Of a stretch of DNA of 49,678 nucleotides, positions 40,443 to 49,678 are shown in pieces (the stretch's first letter is position 1; each line of letters starts with the position of its first letter). Source of the stretch: Coriobacteriia bacterium (GTDB lineage Bacteria; Actinomycetota; Coriobacteriia; Coriobacteriales; UBA8131). The notes under the pieces were generated by a model, which searched no databases, was not told where the DNA came from, and saw only the letters and a program-made list of their open reading frames with translations. Made by a program: the position numbers and the translations under genes. The stretch is taken from assembly GCA_009776725.1 (NCBI GenBank), contig WRNE01000012.1, forward strand, positions 1 through 49,678. Direction: 5' to 3'.

Positions 40443-41288
40443 ATGAATAATTACAACACTCCTGCCGAAGTCTGCGACGTAGCTATCAACGCTGCAGTCA
40501 CCAAGGCCAACATGCCGATTCTCAAAATGCTGCTTCTCAGCATTGCTGCTGGAGCGTTTATTGCTTTTGGAGCTGTTTGCTCAGCGGTGGCTATGCATAA
40601 CATTGCTGATGTGGGCGTCGCTCGATTTGTTTGTGGTGCTGTGTTCCCGGTTGGCCTGATGCTAATCGTGATGGTCGGTGGCGAGTTGTTCACAGGCAAC
40701 TGCCTGATGATCGAAGGATTGATGGAGGGCAAGATCACTCTTCTTGGTTGGCTGAAGAACATGGTTGTTGTCTATACCGGTAACTTGATCGGTTCAGCAA
40801 TTGTTGCAGCCCTCACTGCTGCTGCCAATACATGGGCCTATACAGGCGGAGCGCTAGGCGCCTTTACAATCCGTGTTGCTGTTACAAAAGCAGGACTACC
40901 CTTTGCAACAGCTTTTGCATCAGGCGTGCTTTGTAACGTTTTAGTCTGTGGAGCAGTGCTGATGGCTTTCAGCTCACGTGACATTATTGGAAAGATCCTA
41001 GGTATCTGGTTCCCTATTATGGCTTTCGTATTGGCTGGGTTCGAACACAGCGTAGCGAATATGTACTACCTGTTTGCTGGACTCTTCGCATCGATGAACG
41101 ATGCTTATGTGGATAAGGCTGCAGAGCTATACAGCATAGGGGCCGACAAAATAGCCAGCCTTGACTTTATGGGGTTTTTGGCGAATCTAGTACCTGTGAC
41201 ACTTGGCAATATTGTTGGCGGTGTGTCGTTAGGTCTCATTATGTGGCTTGCTTTTAAGAGCAAGGGTTTGAATAAACCAGCAGATTAA
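40443..41288 (+). CDS. Formate/nitrite transporter (FNT/FocA family channel)
   Basis: 281 residues after TTGGAGGCTTAGAGG, 15 nt after folD. Seen: six hydrophobic segments, GAFIAFGAVCSAVAMHN (first half-helix region), FPVGLMLIVMVGGELFTGNC (about 77-96), the family signature GGELFTGN, and GVLCNVLVCGAVLMAFSSRD with the NxxV motif of the second repeat. Known: FNT pentamers pass formate, nitrite or hydrosulfide across the membrane. Its place behind folD in a methyl-branch cassette favours formate import or export feeding Fhs. Terminator at 41320-41355. Confidence 0.92.
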   Translation: MNNYNTPAEVCDVAINAAVTKANMPILKMLLLSIAAGAFIAFGAVCSAVAMHNIADVGVARFVCGAVFPVGLMLIVMVGGELFTGNCLMIEGLMEGKITLLGWLKNMVVVYTGNLIGSAIVAALTAAANTWAYTGGALGAFTIRVAVTKAGLPFATAFASGVLCNVLVCGAVLMAFSSRDIIGKILGIWFPIMAFVLAGFEHSVANMYYLFAGLFASMNDAYVDKAAELYSIGADKIASLDFMGFLANLVPVTLGNIVGGVSLGLIMWLAFKSKGLNKPAD

Positions 41289-41319
41289 TAGTTGATTTTT
41301 CCTCCTAAAGAATATTTGG

Positions 41320-41355
41320 AGAACGCATACTCAGACATTCCTCTGTATGCGTTCT
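41320..41355 (+). terminator. Terminator after the FNT channel gene
   Basis: AGAACGCATAC (41320-41330) pairs perfectly with 41345-41355, loop of 14 nt, followed by TCTGGTTCTT. Ends the C1 cassette. Confidence 0.85.
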
Positions 41356-42462
<1,107 letters not shown>

Positions 42463-42523
42463 GGGAGCAGCGACAAGCGTTTTGAGCTGGTCTTTTAATA
42501 GCCAAGTCAAGGAGGAAGAGATA

Positions 42524-43078
42524 ATGGACGAAATCTTAGAGCGGGCTTCTGAGAAAATGGATAAAACCGTTGTCAACTTGTCCGGTGAGTTTGCCACTAT
42601 CCGTACAGGCCGGGCCTCGGCTACGATGCTTGACCGGATTATGGTTGACTATTACGGTACGCCCACACCGATAAACCAAATAGCAGGGATAAAAACACAG
42701 GACGCGCAGCTTTTATTGGTCGAGCCTTGGGACAAGCAGATCGTCAATGATGTCGTAAAAGCAATCCAAGCCTCCGACCTTGGCATAACTCCAGCATCAG
42801 ACGGCTCGGTGATCCGCTTGCCTTTCCCACCTCCGACTGAAGAAAGACGTCGTGAGCTGGTCAAACAATGCCGGCAGATTGCAGAGGACGCGAAAGTTGC
42901 GGTTCGTAACGAACGACGTGATGCCAACACCCGCCTAGACCGGTTGATCAAAGAAGAGGATGCCTCCAAAGACGATGTCAAACGAGCCCAGGACCAAGTG
43001 CAGAAGATCACCGATAGCCATATCGAGCAGATTGACGAAGTCTTACAGTCCAAAGAAGCTGAAGTAATGGAAGTATGA
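42524..43078 (+). CDS. frr: Ribosome recycling factor
   Basis: 184 residues from ATG 42524 (AAGGAGGAAGAGATA upstream); the longer in-frame start at 42443 lies inside pyrH and lacks a site. Splits post-termination ribosomes with EF-G. Seen: FATIRTGRASATMLDRIMVD (about 22-41), YGTPTPINQIAG, PWDKQIVNDVVKAIQASDLG, and RRELVKQCRQIAEDAKVAVR with RRDANTRLDRL, the standard RRF helices. One base separates it from the uppS start. Confidence 0.97.
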   Translation: MDEILERASEKMDKTVVNLSGEFATIRTGRASATMLDRIMVDYYGTPTPINQIAGIKTQDAQLLLVEPWDKQIVNDVVKAIQASDLGITPASDGSVIRLPFPPPTEERRRELVKQCRQIAEDAKVAVRNERRDANTRLDRLIKEEDASKDDVKRAQDQVQKITDSHIEQIDEVLQSKEAEVMEV

Positions 43079-43079
43079 C

Positions 43080-43883
43080 TTGCCTGAGTCTTTGTTAAAA
43101 ACCACCTTGGAGACAATATTTCCTGACCTGCCAGGCGATATTGATATCAAAGCTTTCGATGTCAACAACATCCCAAAGCATCTGGCAGTAATCATGGATG
43201 GGAACGGACGCTGGGCAACCCGGCGTGGAATGAGCCGTGCCGAAGGCCATGCAGCAGGCATTAAGGCGGTACGGGAGCTGATTCGTGCATCAAATGACTT
43301 AGGTATCAGCTATTTGACTATCTACTCGTTCTCAGCTGAGAACTGGTCACGGCCTAAAGCCGAGGTACAGGCATTGATGAGTCTTTTCGCTACAACGCTC
43401 TCGATGGAGATCGACTCGCTTTTTGCAGAGGACGTCAGCATCAAAGTCATAGGTGACCTAAGTATGCTTCCGCAGGCGACCCGGCGAATTTTCCAACAAT
43501 CGGTGCAAAAGACCCAAGACAACGAGGGGATGCGGCTGATCATCGCTGTGAACTATGGCGGGCGCCAAGAGATTGTCCAGGCCGCCCAGGACCTGGCCCG
43601 CTTGGCAGCAAAGGGCGAGATAAGCATAGACGAAGTCGATTCGCTGACTGCCGAACAGTTCGCGAATATGCTTGACTCAGGTGTTTATCCAGATCCTGAT
43701 CTGCTCATTCGGACTAGTGGCGAGTACCGTTTGTCAAACTTTTTGCTGTACCAAATAGCATATTCGGAGCTCTACTTCTCCCCAGTTTTATGGCCAGACT
43801 TCGATCGATACGAGCTGCTGCGGGCTATTCTTGCCTACCAGAACCGCAAACGCCGTTATGGTGGTGTGTCCAATGAGCCTTGA
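43080..43883 (+). CDS. uppS: Isoprenyl transferase (undecaprenyl diphosphate synthase type)
   Basis: 267 residues, TTG start one base after frr with GGAAG upstream. Builds C55-PP from FPP and IPP for wall synthesis. Seen: HLAVIMDGNGRWATRRG (about 36-52), the catalytic Asp-Gly-Asn-Gly-Arg, SYLTIYSFSAENWSRP, IIAVNYGGRQEIVQA, and LIRTSGEYRLSNFLLYQIAY with SELYF and WPDF at the C-terminus. Overlaps cdsA by 11 nt. Full-length family member. Confidence 0.96.
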   Translation: MPESLLKTTLETIFPDLPGDIDIKAFDVNNIPKHLAVIMDGNGRWATRRGMSRAEGHAAGIKAVRELIRASNDLGISYLTIYSFSAENWSRPKAEVQALMSLFATTLSMEIDSLFAEDVSIKVIGDLSMLPQATRRIFQQSVQKTQDNEGMRLIIAVNYGGRQEIVQAAQDLARLAAKGEISIDEVDSLTAEQFANMLDSGVYPDPDLLIRTSGEYRLSNFLLYQIAYSELYFSPVLWPDFDRYELLRAILAYQNRKRRYGGVSNEP

Positions 43884-44793
43884 AACGCAACTTGACAAGG
43901 AGGGCCAAGCCGGCGAGAGTATCCGTGCCAACGCCGAGCGGATAGGCCAAGCTGCTGCGCATGCGCAAGCCGAGCCAGAGAGCAAGTCTAGCCAGTTGCG
44001 TAAAAGAACGATAACAGCGATTGTTTTTGGGTCGATCCATATTGCGTTGATCCTGACTGGGCGCTGGACAACGGTGATCATGTGCGCGACTCTTTCTGGG
44101 TTCTGCTCTTTTGAGCTGTATAGGATGTTGCGGTCGGATGCTAACCTTCCTAACGAGATAATAGGCATCGCTACAGCTGTTGCCTATCCGATCGTCTATT
44201 TCTTATGGCACTTCAACGGCATACTGACCCTGACTTTGTTGTCCGCGACGACCTTGCTGGTCTGGTACGTGCTATACCAGCCCGCCCGTTTTATCGATGT
44301 GGCTCTGACGCTGTTCGGATCTTGTTATACGGGATTGTTGCTGTCGACATTGATCGGTATACGAGAGATAATTCCCGGCTTATACGGAGGTATTTTGGTC
44401 TTAGGCGTTGTTGTCTCGGTTTGGATCAACGATGCTTTTGCTTTTCTGTTCGGCTCCAAGTACGGCAAGCACAAGCTCGCTCCGAGAATCTCTCCAAACA
44501 AGTCGTTCGAGGGTTTCTTTGCCGGGCTAATCGGCTCTGTCTGTGTTTGGACGCTGCTGGTTTTTATCCCCAGTTTTGAGATCGGTATCATCTGGGCGGT
44601 TGTCGGCGGCTTGTTCACTGGCATCATGGGGATATTAGGCGACCTGGTCGAGTCGCGGATCAAGCGCTCCACCGGTTTTAAGGACTCTGGCAGCTTGTTG
44701 CCTGGCCACGGTGGTTTTTTAGACCGCTGCGACTCTCTTTTGGTAGTAGCGGCCGTGGCATCGCTTTACTTCCGTTTCCTAGGCTTGATGTAA
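43873..44793 (+). CDS. cdsA: Phosphatidate cytidylyltransferase (CDP-diglyceride synthetase)
   Basis: 306 residues from ATG 43873, overlapping uppS by 11 nt. Makes CDP-diacylglycerol in the membrane. Seen: hydrophilic N-terminal extension of about 55 residues (EGQAGESIRANAERIGQAAA) before the first membrane segment, six to eight membrane segments, GSKYGKHKLAPRISPNKSFE (about 195-214), and the signature KRSTGFKDSGSLLPGHGGFL followed by DRCDSL near the C-terminus. The basic/acidic N-terminal extension is longer than usual. Followed immediately by ispC. Confidence 0.95.
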   Translation: MSLETQLDKEGQAGESIRANAERIGQAAAHAQAEPESKSSQLRKRTITAIVFGSIHIALILTGRWTTVIMCATLSGFCSFELYRMLRSDANLPNEIIGIATAVAYPIVYFLWHFNGILTLTLLSATTLLVWYVLYQPARFIDVALTLFGSCYTGLLLSTLIGIREIIPGLYGGILVLGVVVSVWINDAFAFLFGSKYGKHKLAPRISPNKSFEGFFAGLIGSVCVWTLLVFIPSFEIGIIWAVVGGLFTGIMGILGDLVESRIKRSTGFKDSGSLLPGHGGFLDRCDSLLVVAAVASLYFRFLGLM

Positions 44794-44796
44794 GGA

Positions 44797-46737
44797 GTGG
44801 CTTTGGTTGGGGGATTGACAGACGGCCCAGCCGATAGCGTCAGCAGCCAATGGCCTTACGAGTCGATGATGCAGCAGAACCGTAGAATACGCTTGGCGGT
44901 ACTAGGGTCGACGGGGTCGATTGGCCGTCAGGCGTTAGAGGTTGCCAGTGCTTATCCAGATTTGATCGAGGTAGTAGCCCTGGCAGCTGGTAGTAATATC
45001 AATTTATTAACCGAGCAAGCTAGGACGTTTAATGCCCAGCATTTAGCGCTGTCTAGTGCCTTGCCCAACAGCCCTGCGCCGGCAGCTTCGGTGCCCGATA
45101 TATCTTTTGGGGCAGAGGCTGTAGCTAACCTGGCGGTATTAGACGAAGTAGACTGTGTGCTAAATGCAGTGGTCGGCTCGGCAGGCTTAAGAGCCAGCTA
45201 TGCTGCGTTGACGGCAGGCAAACGCTTGGCGCTGGCCAATAAGGAGTCGTTAGTAATAGGCGGCGACTTATTGATGCCGATCGCTGGCCAAAGCCAGTTG
45301 TTGCCTGTGGACTCAGAGCATTCTGCAATATTCCAATGCTTGGTGGGAGAGCGTCCCCTTGAAGTGTCAGCGATCTGGCTGACCGCGTCAGGCGGCCCCT
45401 TTCGCTCACGGACTCGCGCGAGCCTCGAGAGTGTCACGGCAAAGGACGCGCTTGCCCATCCTACATGGAAAATGGGGCCGAAAATTACCATCGACAGTGC
45501 CACCTTGATGAACAAAGGGCTTGAGTTCATAGAGGCGATGCATTTGTTCGGGCTCGATCCTGACCAGATCAGAGTAGTCGTACACCCACAAAGCGTGGTC
45601 CACTCGATGGTCGAGTTCCAAGACGGCAGCGTTAAAGCCCAGCTTGGCCCCACTGACATGAGGACTGCGATCCAATATGCCTTGAGCTTTCCTGAGCGCT
45701 GGCCTGGCTTGACAGTAGCGCTGGATTTTACCGGACAAGCCGACCTGGCCTTCATGCCTCCCGACATGCAGACATTCGGCTGTTTGCGAATTGCCATTGA
45801 AGCAGCTCGAACAGGAGGCACCTATCCAGCGGCGATGAATGCAGCAAACGAAGTAGCAGTAGAGGCATTTCTAAACGACCGAATCGGCTTTCTAGATATC
45901 GAGCGTTGTGTAGAAGGCGTCCTAAGCAAGCACCAGGCAGGACAGGTAGAGAGCATCGACCAGTTGGAAGAAATAGACGCAAGGGCACGGGCCCAGGCCT
46001 TTGACCTGCTGGAATCGCTTAGCCAGTCTAAAGAAGCCAGCCGGAAAGCGTCTTCGGATAACAGCACAAGAGCAACTGGACTGGGCACGGAACCGGGTAA
46101 AGACCATGAAGTACGCGACCAGGTACGCGACCAAGCACGCGACAAGCGCGGCCTAAGCGAGCAGGAGTTTCTTGCTGAATATGACGCTAGCCGCTATGAA
46201 AGGCCTTCGGTAACTGTAGATATCCTGCTCTTCATAGACCAGAAGGGTGGTGACCGGGCTGGCCAAAGCGATGTCGGCTCCGACGGGCAGCCAGTGCAGG
46301 CCTCAGTCTCCGACGGACGGCCTGCGCATGTCTCCAGCGAGGGCCTCGAGCTCTTGTTAATCAAGCGCGGAGGCCATCCCTTCCTTGGAAAGTGGGCCTT
46401 GCCGGGCGGTTTTGTCAATGCGGACGAAACGTTGGAGCAAGCTGCACAGCGCGAGCTTTTCGAGGAGACCGGTCTTCTCCACAGTAGCTTGGAAATGCGG
46501 CAACTACAGGCTTTTAGCGACCCGCACCGAGACCCTCGAACGCGTATTATCACCTGTGCTTTTATTGCCGTAGTCGAAGACGATGAGCTCATTCGGTCTC
46601 TCCGTCAAAGTGTAAAAGGTACCGATGATGCAGCAGAAGCCCAATTCTATGCAATACCTGACGTGTTTGACCAAGACCTGGCTGGTGACCACGAGCAAAT
46701 AATAAGGTTTGCACTGGAGAGTCTTTTTGACCGGTAA
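44797..46737 (+). CDS. ispC: 1-deoxy-D-xylulose 5-phosphate reductoisomerase fused to a C-terminal Nudix hydrolase
   Basis: 646 codons from GTG 44797; ATG 44866 or 44869 gives the usual DXR start, and no site decides. DXR part (about 30-410): NADPH loop LAVLGSTGSIGRQALEVAS, ANKESLVIGG, PVDSEHSAIFQCL, LTASGGPFR, MNKGLEFIEAMHLF and MNAANEVAVEAFL, so the enzyme that makes MEP for isoprenoids is complete. Linker about 410-460 is charged, with VRDQVRDQARDK repeats. Nudix part (about 463-646): VTVDILLFI, LLLIKRGGHPFLGKWALPGG, Nudix box GGFVNADETLEQAAQRELFE then ETGLL, which is G-x5-E-x7-REx2EExGL. A DXR-Nudix fusion is not known to me. Downstream rseP and ispG, often next, are absent. Confidence 0.9.
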   Translation: MALVGGLTDGPADSVSSQWPYESMMQQNRRIRLAVLGSTGSIGRQALEVASAYPDLIEVVALAAGSNINLLTEQARTFNAQHLALSSALPNSPAPAASVPDISFGAEAVANLAVLDEVDCVLNAVVGSAGLRASYAALTAGKRLALANKESLVIGGDLLMPIAGQSQLLPVDSEHSAIFQCLVGERPLEVSAIWLTASGGPFRSRTRASLESVTAKDALAHPTWKMGPKITIDSATLMNKGLEFIEAMHLFGLDPDQIRVVVHPQSVVHSMVEFQDGSVKAQLGPTDMRTAIQYALSFPERWPGLTVALDFTGQADLAFMPPDMQTFGCLRIAIEAARTGGTYPAAMNAANEVAVEAFLNDRIGFLDIERCVEGVLSKHQAGQVESIDQLEEIDARARAQAFDLLESLSQSKEASRKASSDNSTRATGLGTEPGKDHEVRDQVRDQARDKRGLSEQEFLAEYDASRYERPSVTVDILLFIDQKGGDRAGQSDVGSDGQPVQASVSDGRPAHVSSEGLELLLIKRGGHPFLGKWALPGGFVNADETLEQAAQRELFEETGLLHSSLEMRQLQAFSDPHRDPRTRIITCAFIAVVEDDELIRSLRQSVKGTDDAAEAQFYAIPDVFDQDLAGDHEQIIRFALESLFDR

Positions 46738-46834
46738 ACCTGGTTGTCAAGGGCATTATATGCAAAACAGGTGCAATTGCATGTAAATATATACAATTAA
46801 ACCAACAGTCAACCGATGATCAACTAAAGCGGCT

Positions 46835-46863
46835 TTGGATTATTTGGAGAGTTATTGTATAAA
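46835..46863 (+). promoter_or_regulatory. Candidate sigma70 promoter of the terminal surface-protein gene
   Basis: TTGGAT (46835-46840), 17-nt spacer, TATAAA (46858-46863), about 160 nt before ATG 47025. No terminator was seen between the ispC stop and this point. Confidence 0.5.
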
Positions 46864-47024
46864 ACAAAGAAAAGTCGATGCCAATGTGTTATCATTCGCA
46901 ACAGACTAGCGTAACGATGTTTGAGTTAAGACAAATACAGTGAAATTCTTCGTGAATAAACATCTATGACGAAGTAGTCGAACAAAAGAATACTGTTAAC
47001 CTGGCACACAAAGGGGTGGGGCTC

Positions 47025-49678
47025 ATGAAGCAGGTAAATCGTGCAAATCACGCGTCTAATTGGTTTATGCGTAAAGCCATACGGTTGTTTATGGCTTTTG
47101 CGCTCGTTTTGACAATGGCTCCGTACATTGGCGTTAGTACTGCCTACGCCGAGGTCGCATGCAACCATGTCCACGACGAGAGTTGCTCATATGTCGAAGC
47201 CGTTGGCTGCAGCCACGTCCATGACGAGTTTTGCATCGATGACGACGGAACGTGTAACCACGTCCATGACGAATTCTGTGGATACACCGAAGCAGTCGAA
47301 TGCGACCATCAGCATGATGAGGCATGTTTTAATACTCCAGAAGAATCAATCCCATTGGAAATAGATGATTTAGGTGGTGAAGCTTTAGAGGGAGAAGCTT
47401 TAGGGGGAGAAGCCCCTGCTGTCGTTGAAGCGGAGAGCCCAACGTTGTTTAAGCTTGTCGGCAGCAAACAACAATTCGACATCGGCGATGTGTTCGTTGT
47501 CGAAATTGGTGGCTTAAAAGAGGCTGCTTATATCCAATTGCCGCCTGGGATTGGCTTTGACGAGTATGCCAACCTCATTGCAGCAGATGCCCCTAACCAA
47601 GGAAACTTGGATTTTACCCGACAAGGTGAGTCCGACGGAGGGATTGTTTTTGTTTATCCAGATCCTTTGGCCACAAGCTTGTTAGTTACCTTTACAGCCG
47701 ATGAGGCTGGATCATATAGCCTAGCGCTACAATCAAGCGTCAATAATGACTCGTTGGCTAATCCGTTTTTCATCGAGGTTGTACCCGATGGCCTATACCA
47801 GGGAATCATACCGCTGGCAGACGAATACATCATCACTTATATGACCTGGGAAGAAGGTAACGACCCTTTGAACCCGGGTAGTTTCACTAAGGTCTTTGCC
47901 AGTCAGCCCATCACTGCTGGAGGGTATAGGAGTGACCCGGGCGACCCCGATTTACCGACCGGGCCATACACATACATTTTCTTAGGTTGGTACTTTTATG
48001 GTATCCAAGACGACTTCGAATTCGGTTATTGGGACCCAATAAACAATGATATGACCTTGTTTGCGAAGTTCGCCATAGACTGGGGGGTGCCGATTAACGT
48101 ATCGAATTTAGACGAGCTGCTAAATGCGATTAACGGCGCGCCTGATAATACACCCACCGAAATAGTCCTCACAGCGAATATTGCTTCTTCGACACTGGAT
48201 GACTTAGTACGCATTCCAGCCAGTAAAGTGATCAATCTAAGTGGTGCTGGGACGAACAGCTCGACATCGCTCAGTAATAGTATCGGCCGTGTCATTAGAG
48301 TAGAGGCAGGTGCGAGCCTCACTCTGACAAATATTACAGTCAGAGATGGTTATGTGGCTTTTGACTCAGTTGGGGGAGCAGGCGTTTTAAATGAAGGAAC
48401 ACTGGTCTTAAACAATGGGGCGGTTGTTACTGGATGTGCGACTCTAAACTCTGACGGAGGTGGTGTCTATAACTCTGGGGGAACGCTTGTTATTAATGGG
48501 GGAAGAATCGTGCTAAACGAAACTCCACGCAACGGAGCAGGTGTTTACTCGGCTAATGGCACTGTTATCTTTAACAGTGGGTTCTTCAATCAAAACAATA
48601 CTTCGGCTGGAGACGGCGGCGGCCTTTATCTTTCAAACAGCACCTACATTATGAATGGCGGCAGGTACGATAATAACAACTCGAGTATTGGAGACGGCGC
48701 TGGTGTCTATGTAGATGCAAACAGTTCTTTCACGATGAACGGCGGTGAGATAAACAATTGCCGCGCATTTGACGGTAATGGAGGCGGAATAGCTGTCATT
48801 GGCGGCAGCTTCACGATGAACGGTGGAGGTGTTTTCGGTAACACCTCCTACAACCATGGAGCAGGAATTTATGTCGAAGACAGTAATATGCTTGTTACTG
48901 GGGGTTCGATTTTTGATAACAACTCAACGGTTTATGGCGGTGGCATTTACCTGAAAGACAGCGTCTGCACGATGATAGGCGGTTCAGTAACTGGAAATAT
49001 AGCTACTTATCATGGGGGCGGTGTCTATCTTGAGGGGTCAGCATCCCGACTATATGCTTCGAATGTGGAGTTTATTAACAACACTGCTAATGGATGGGAA
49101 TACGAATATGATGGTGGTGCGATTTATACGCCTGACTTAAGCTATGTTTATACAAACAATGTGACTTTTGCCAATAATAAGACTTACTTTGCTAGCGATT
49201 GGTTGTATGATGAAGCAACCAATAGCATACATGAGACAAATATAATTAACACAACCTACACTGAGCCGTTCACCGGTGCATACAATAATGCCGATATCAA
49301 CTTTAAGCCAGCTGGGGTCGGCATAATATATCGGCAGAATTACGGTAGCAACAGAGAGGTTCGACAAGGGCCGTTTGAGTTCGATGACGCATTTCCCAGA
49401 CTGATGACAAAAAGTCAAGTTAAGTCATATGGGTGGGAAGACAATGACCACATTTTCAATTATTGGTCAGAGACAGCAGATGGAAGCTCAGGTAGATATA
49501 TTCCTCCAGCTACCTATCCGAACACCAGTGTAAATATTGTTCTTTATGCTATTTATGGTGGAGTTGAAGGCTACGATATCACCTACGAGCTGGAATCGGG
49601 CGTAAACGACCCGGACAACCCGGCCGACTACACCATAGACGACCTGCCCCTTACCATCGCCGACCCCGAGCGGCTAGG
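47025..49678 (+). CDS. Large secreted surface protein, 5' part, open at the window end
   Basis: ATG 47025 starts a frame open to the window end, about 884 codons, no stop. GGGGTGGGG lies upstream. Seen: a long signal peptide (about 15-43: KAIRLFMAFALVLTMAPYIG, cut near AYA-E), then four Cys-His units of the form C-x-H-x-H-D-E-x-C (residues 46-101: CNHVHDESC, CSHVHDEFC, CNHVHDEFC, CDHQHDEAC), an acidic linker, a strand-rich domain, a Listeria-Bacteroides-type repeat (WEEGNDPLNPGSFTKVFA, FLGWYFYG), then a right-handed beta-helix region (48100-49200) with GGGVYNSGGTLVINGG-like turns, and another ITYELESGVNDPDNP module at the edge. Known for large adhesins of gut anaerobes. Metal binding by the Cys-His units is inferred. 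Confidence 0.75.
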   Translation, partial: MKQVNRANHASNWFMRKAIRLFMAFALVLTMAPYIGVSTAYAEVACNHVHDESCSYVEAVGCSHVHDEFCIDDDGTCNHVHDEFCGYTEAVECDHQHDEACFNTPEESIPLEIDDLGGEALEGEALGGEAPAVVEAESPTLFKLVGSKQQFDIGDVFVVEIGGLKEAAYIQLPPGIGFDEYANLIAADAPNQGNLDFTRQGESDGGIVFVYPDPLATSLLVTFTADEAGSYSLALQSSVNNDSLANPFFIEVVPDGLYQGIIPLADEYIITYMTWEEGNDPLNPGSFTKVFASQPITAGGYRSDPGDPDLPTGPYTYIFLGWYFYGIQDDFEFGYWDPINNDMTLFAKFAIDWGVPINVSNLDELLNAINGAPDNTPTEIVLTANIASSTLDDLVRIPASKVINLSGAGTNSSTSLSNSIGRVIRVEAGASLTLTNITVRDGYVAFDSVGGAGVLNEGTLVLNNGAVVTGCATLNSDGGGVYNSGGTLVINGGRIVLNETPRNGAGVYSANGTVIFNSGFFNQNNTSAGDGGGLYLSNSTYIMNGGRYDNNNSSIGDGAGVYVDANSSFTMNGGEINNCRAFDGNGGGIAVIGGSFTMNGGGVFGNTSYNHGAGIYVEDSNMLVTGGSIFDNNSTVYGGGIYLKDSVCTMIGGSVTGNIATYHGGGVYLEGSASRLYASNVEFINNTANGWEYEYDGGAIYTPDLSYVYTNNVTFANNKTYFASDWLYDEATNSIHETNIINTTYTEPFTGAYNNADINFKPAGVGIIYRQNYGSNREVRQGPFEFDDAFPRLMTKSQVKSYGWEDNDHIFNYWSETADGSSGRYIPPATYPNTSVNIVLYAIYGGVEGYDITYELESGVNDPDNPADYTIDDLPLTIADPERL

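Overview
The window reads as a chromosomal segment of a strictly anaerobic, acetogen-like Gram-positive bacterium. It carries LPXTG pili, a class C sortase, Tat lipoproteins, a multihaem c-type cytochrome lipoprotein, tandem arylamine N-acetyltransferases, a corrinoid-type (UroD-fold) methyltransferase and a Wood-Ljungdahl methyl branch. Together these fit Actinomycetota, class Coriobacteriia (Eggerthellales-like) better than classical clostridia, but no 16S or other marker is present and the assignment is an inference. TGA is an ordinary stop here.

Layout. (1) 1-6.5 kb: 3' end of an Lhr-like helicase, then two separate cobalamin riboswitches on the minus strand, each followed by an intrinsic terminator. 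One leads only to a 56-residue ORF. The other leads to a zinc-dependent dehydrogenase, a TrpD-fold phosphoribosyltransferase that has lost the anthranilate-contacting Arg, and an 80-residue protein. A DUF362 Tat lipoprotein lies between them. (2) 6.7-13 kb: purine permease, a MITE-like inverted-repeat element, an orphan UroD-family methyltransferase, a pentapeptide-repeat protein split by one in-frame TGA, a zinc-ribbon protein and a PaaI-type thioesterase. (3) 13.3-20.4 kb: a very acidic protein overlapping a DnaQ-DinG exonuclease-helicase, purD, a Tat lipoprotein and a small lipoprotein. (4) 20.4-29 kb: pilus locus with a strong promoter, long leader, 1726-residue vWA/MucBP tip adhesin, major pilin and class C sortase. 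(5) 29-34 kb: six-haem cytochrome lipoprotein, tRNA-Arg(ACG), PucR-type regulator and two NAT paralogues. (6) 34-41.3 kb: methyl-branch C1 cassette: MetF-MetV-type MTHFR, methyl-THF methyltransferase, Fhs, FchA, FolD and a formate/nitrite channel. FolD has lost its cyclohydrolase residues, so FchA appears to supply that step. (7) 41.7-46.7 kb: pyrH-frr-uppS-cdsA-ispC, with IspC apparently fused to a Nudix hydrolase. (8) 47.0 kb to the end: 5' part of a large surface protein, open at the window edge.

How it fits together: formate enters through the FNT channel, is ligated to THF by Fhs, cyclised by FchA, reduced by FolD and MetF, and the methyl group is passed to a corrinoid protein by the AcsE-like enzyme. 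The two B12 riboswitches and the UroD-type methyltransferase agree with a corrinoid-dependent life. The CODH/ACS, formate dehydrogenase and corrinoid protein themselves are not in the window.
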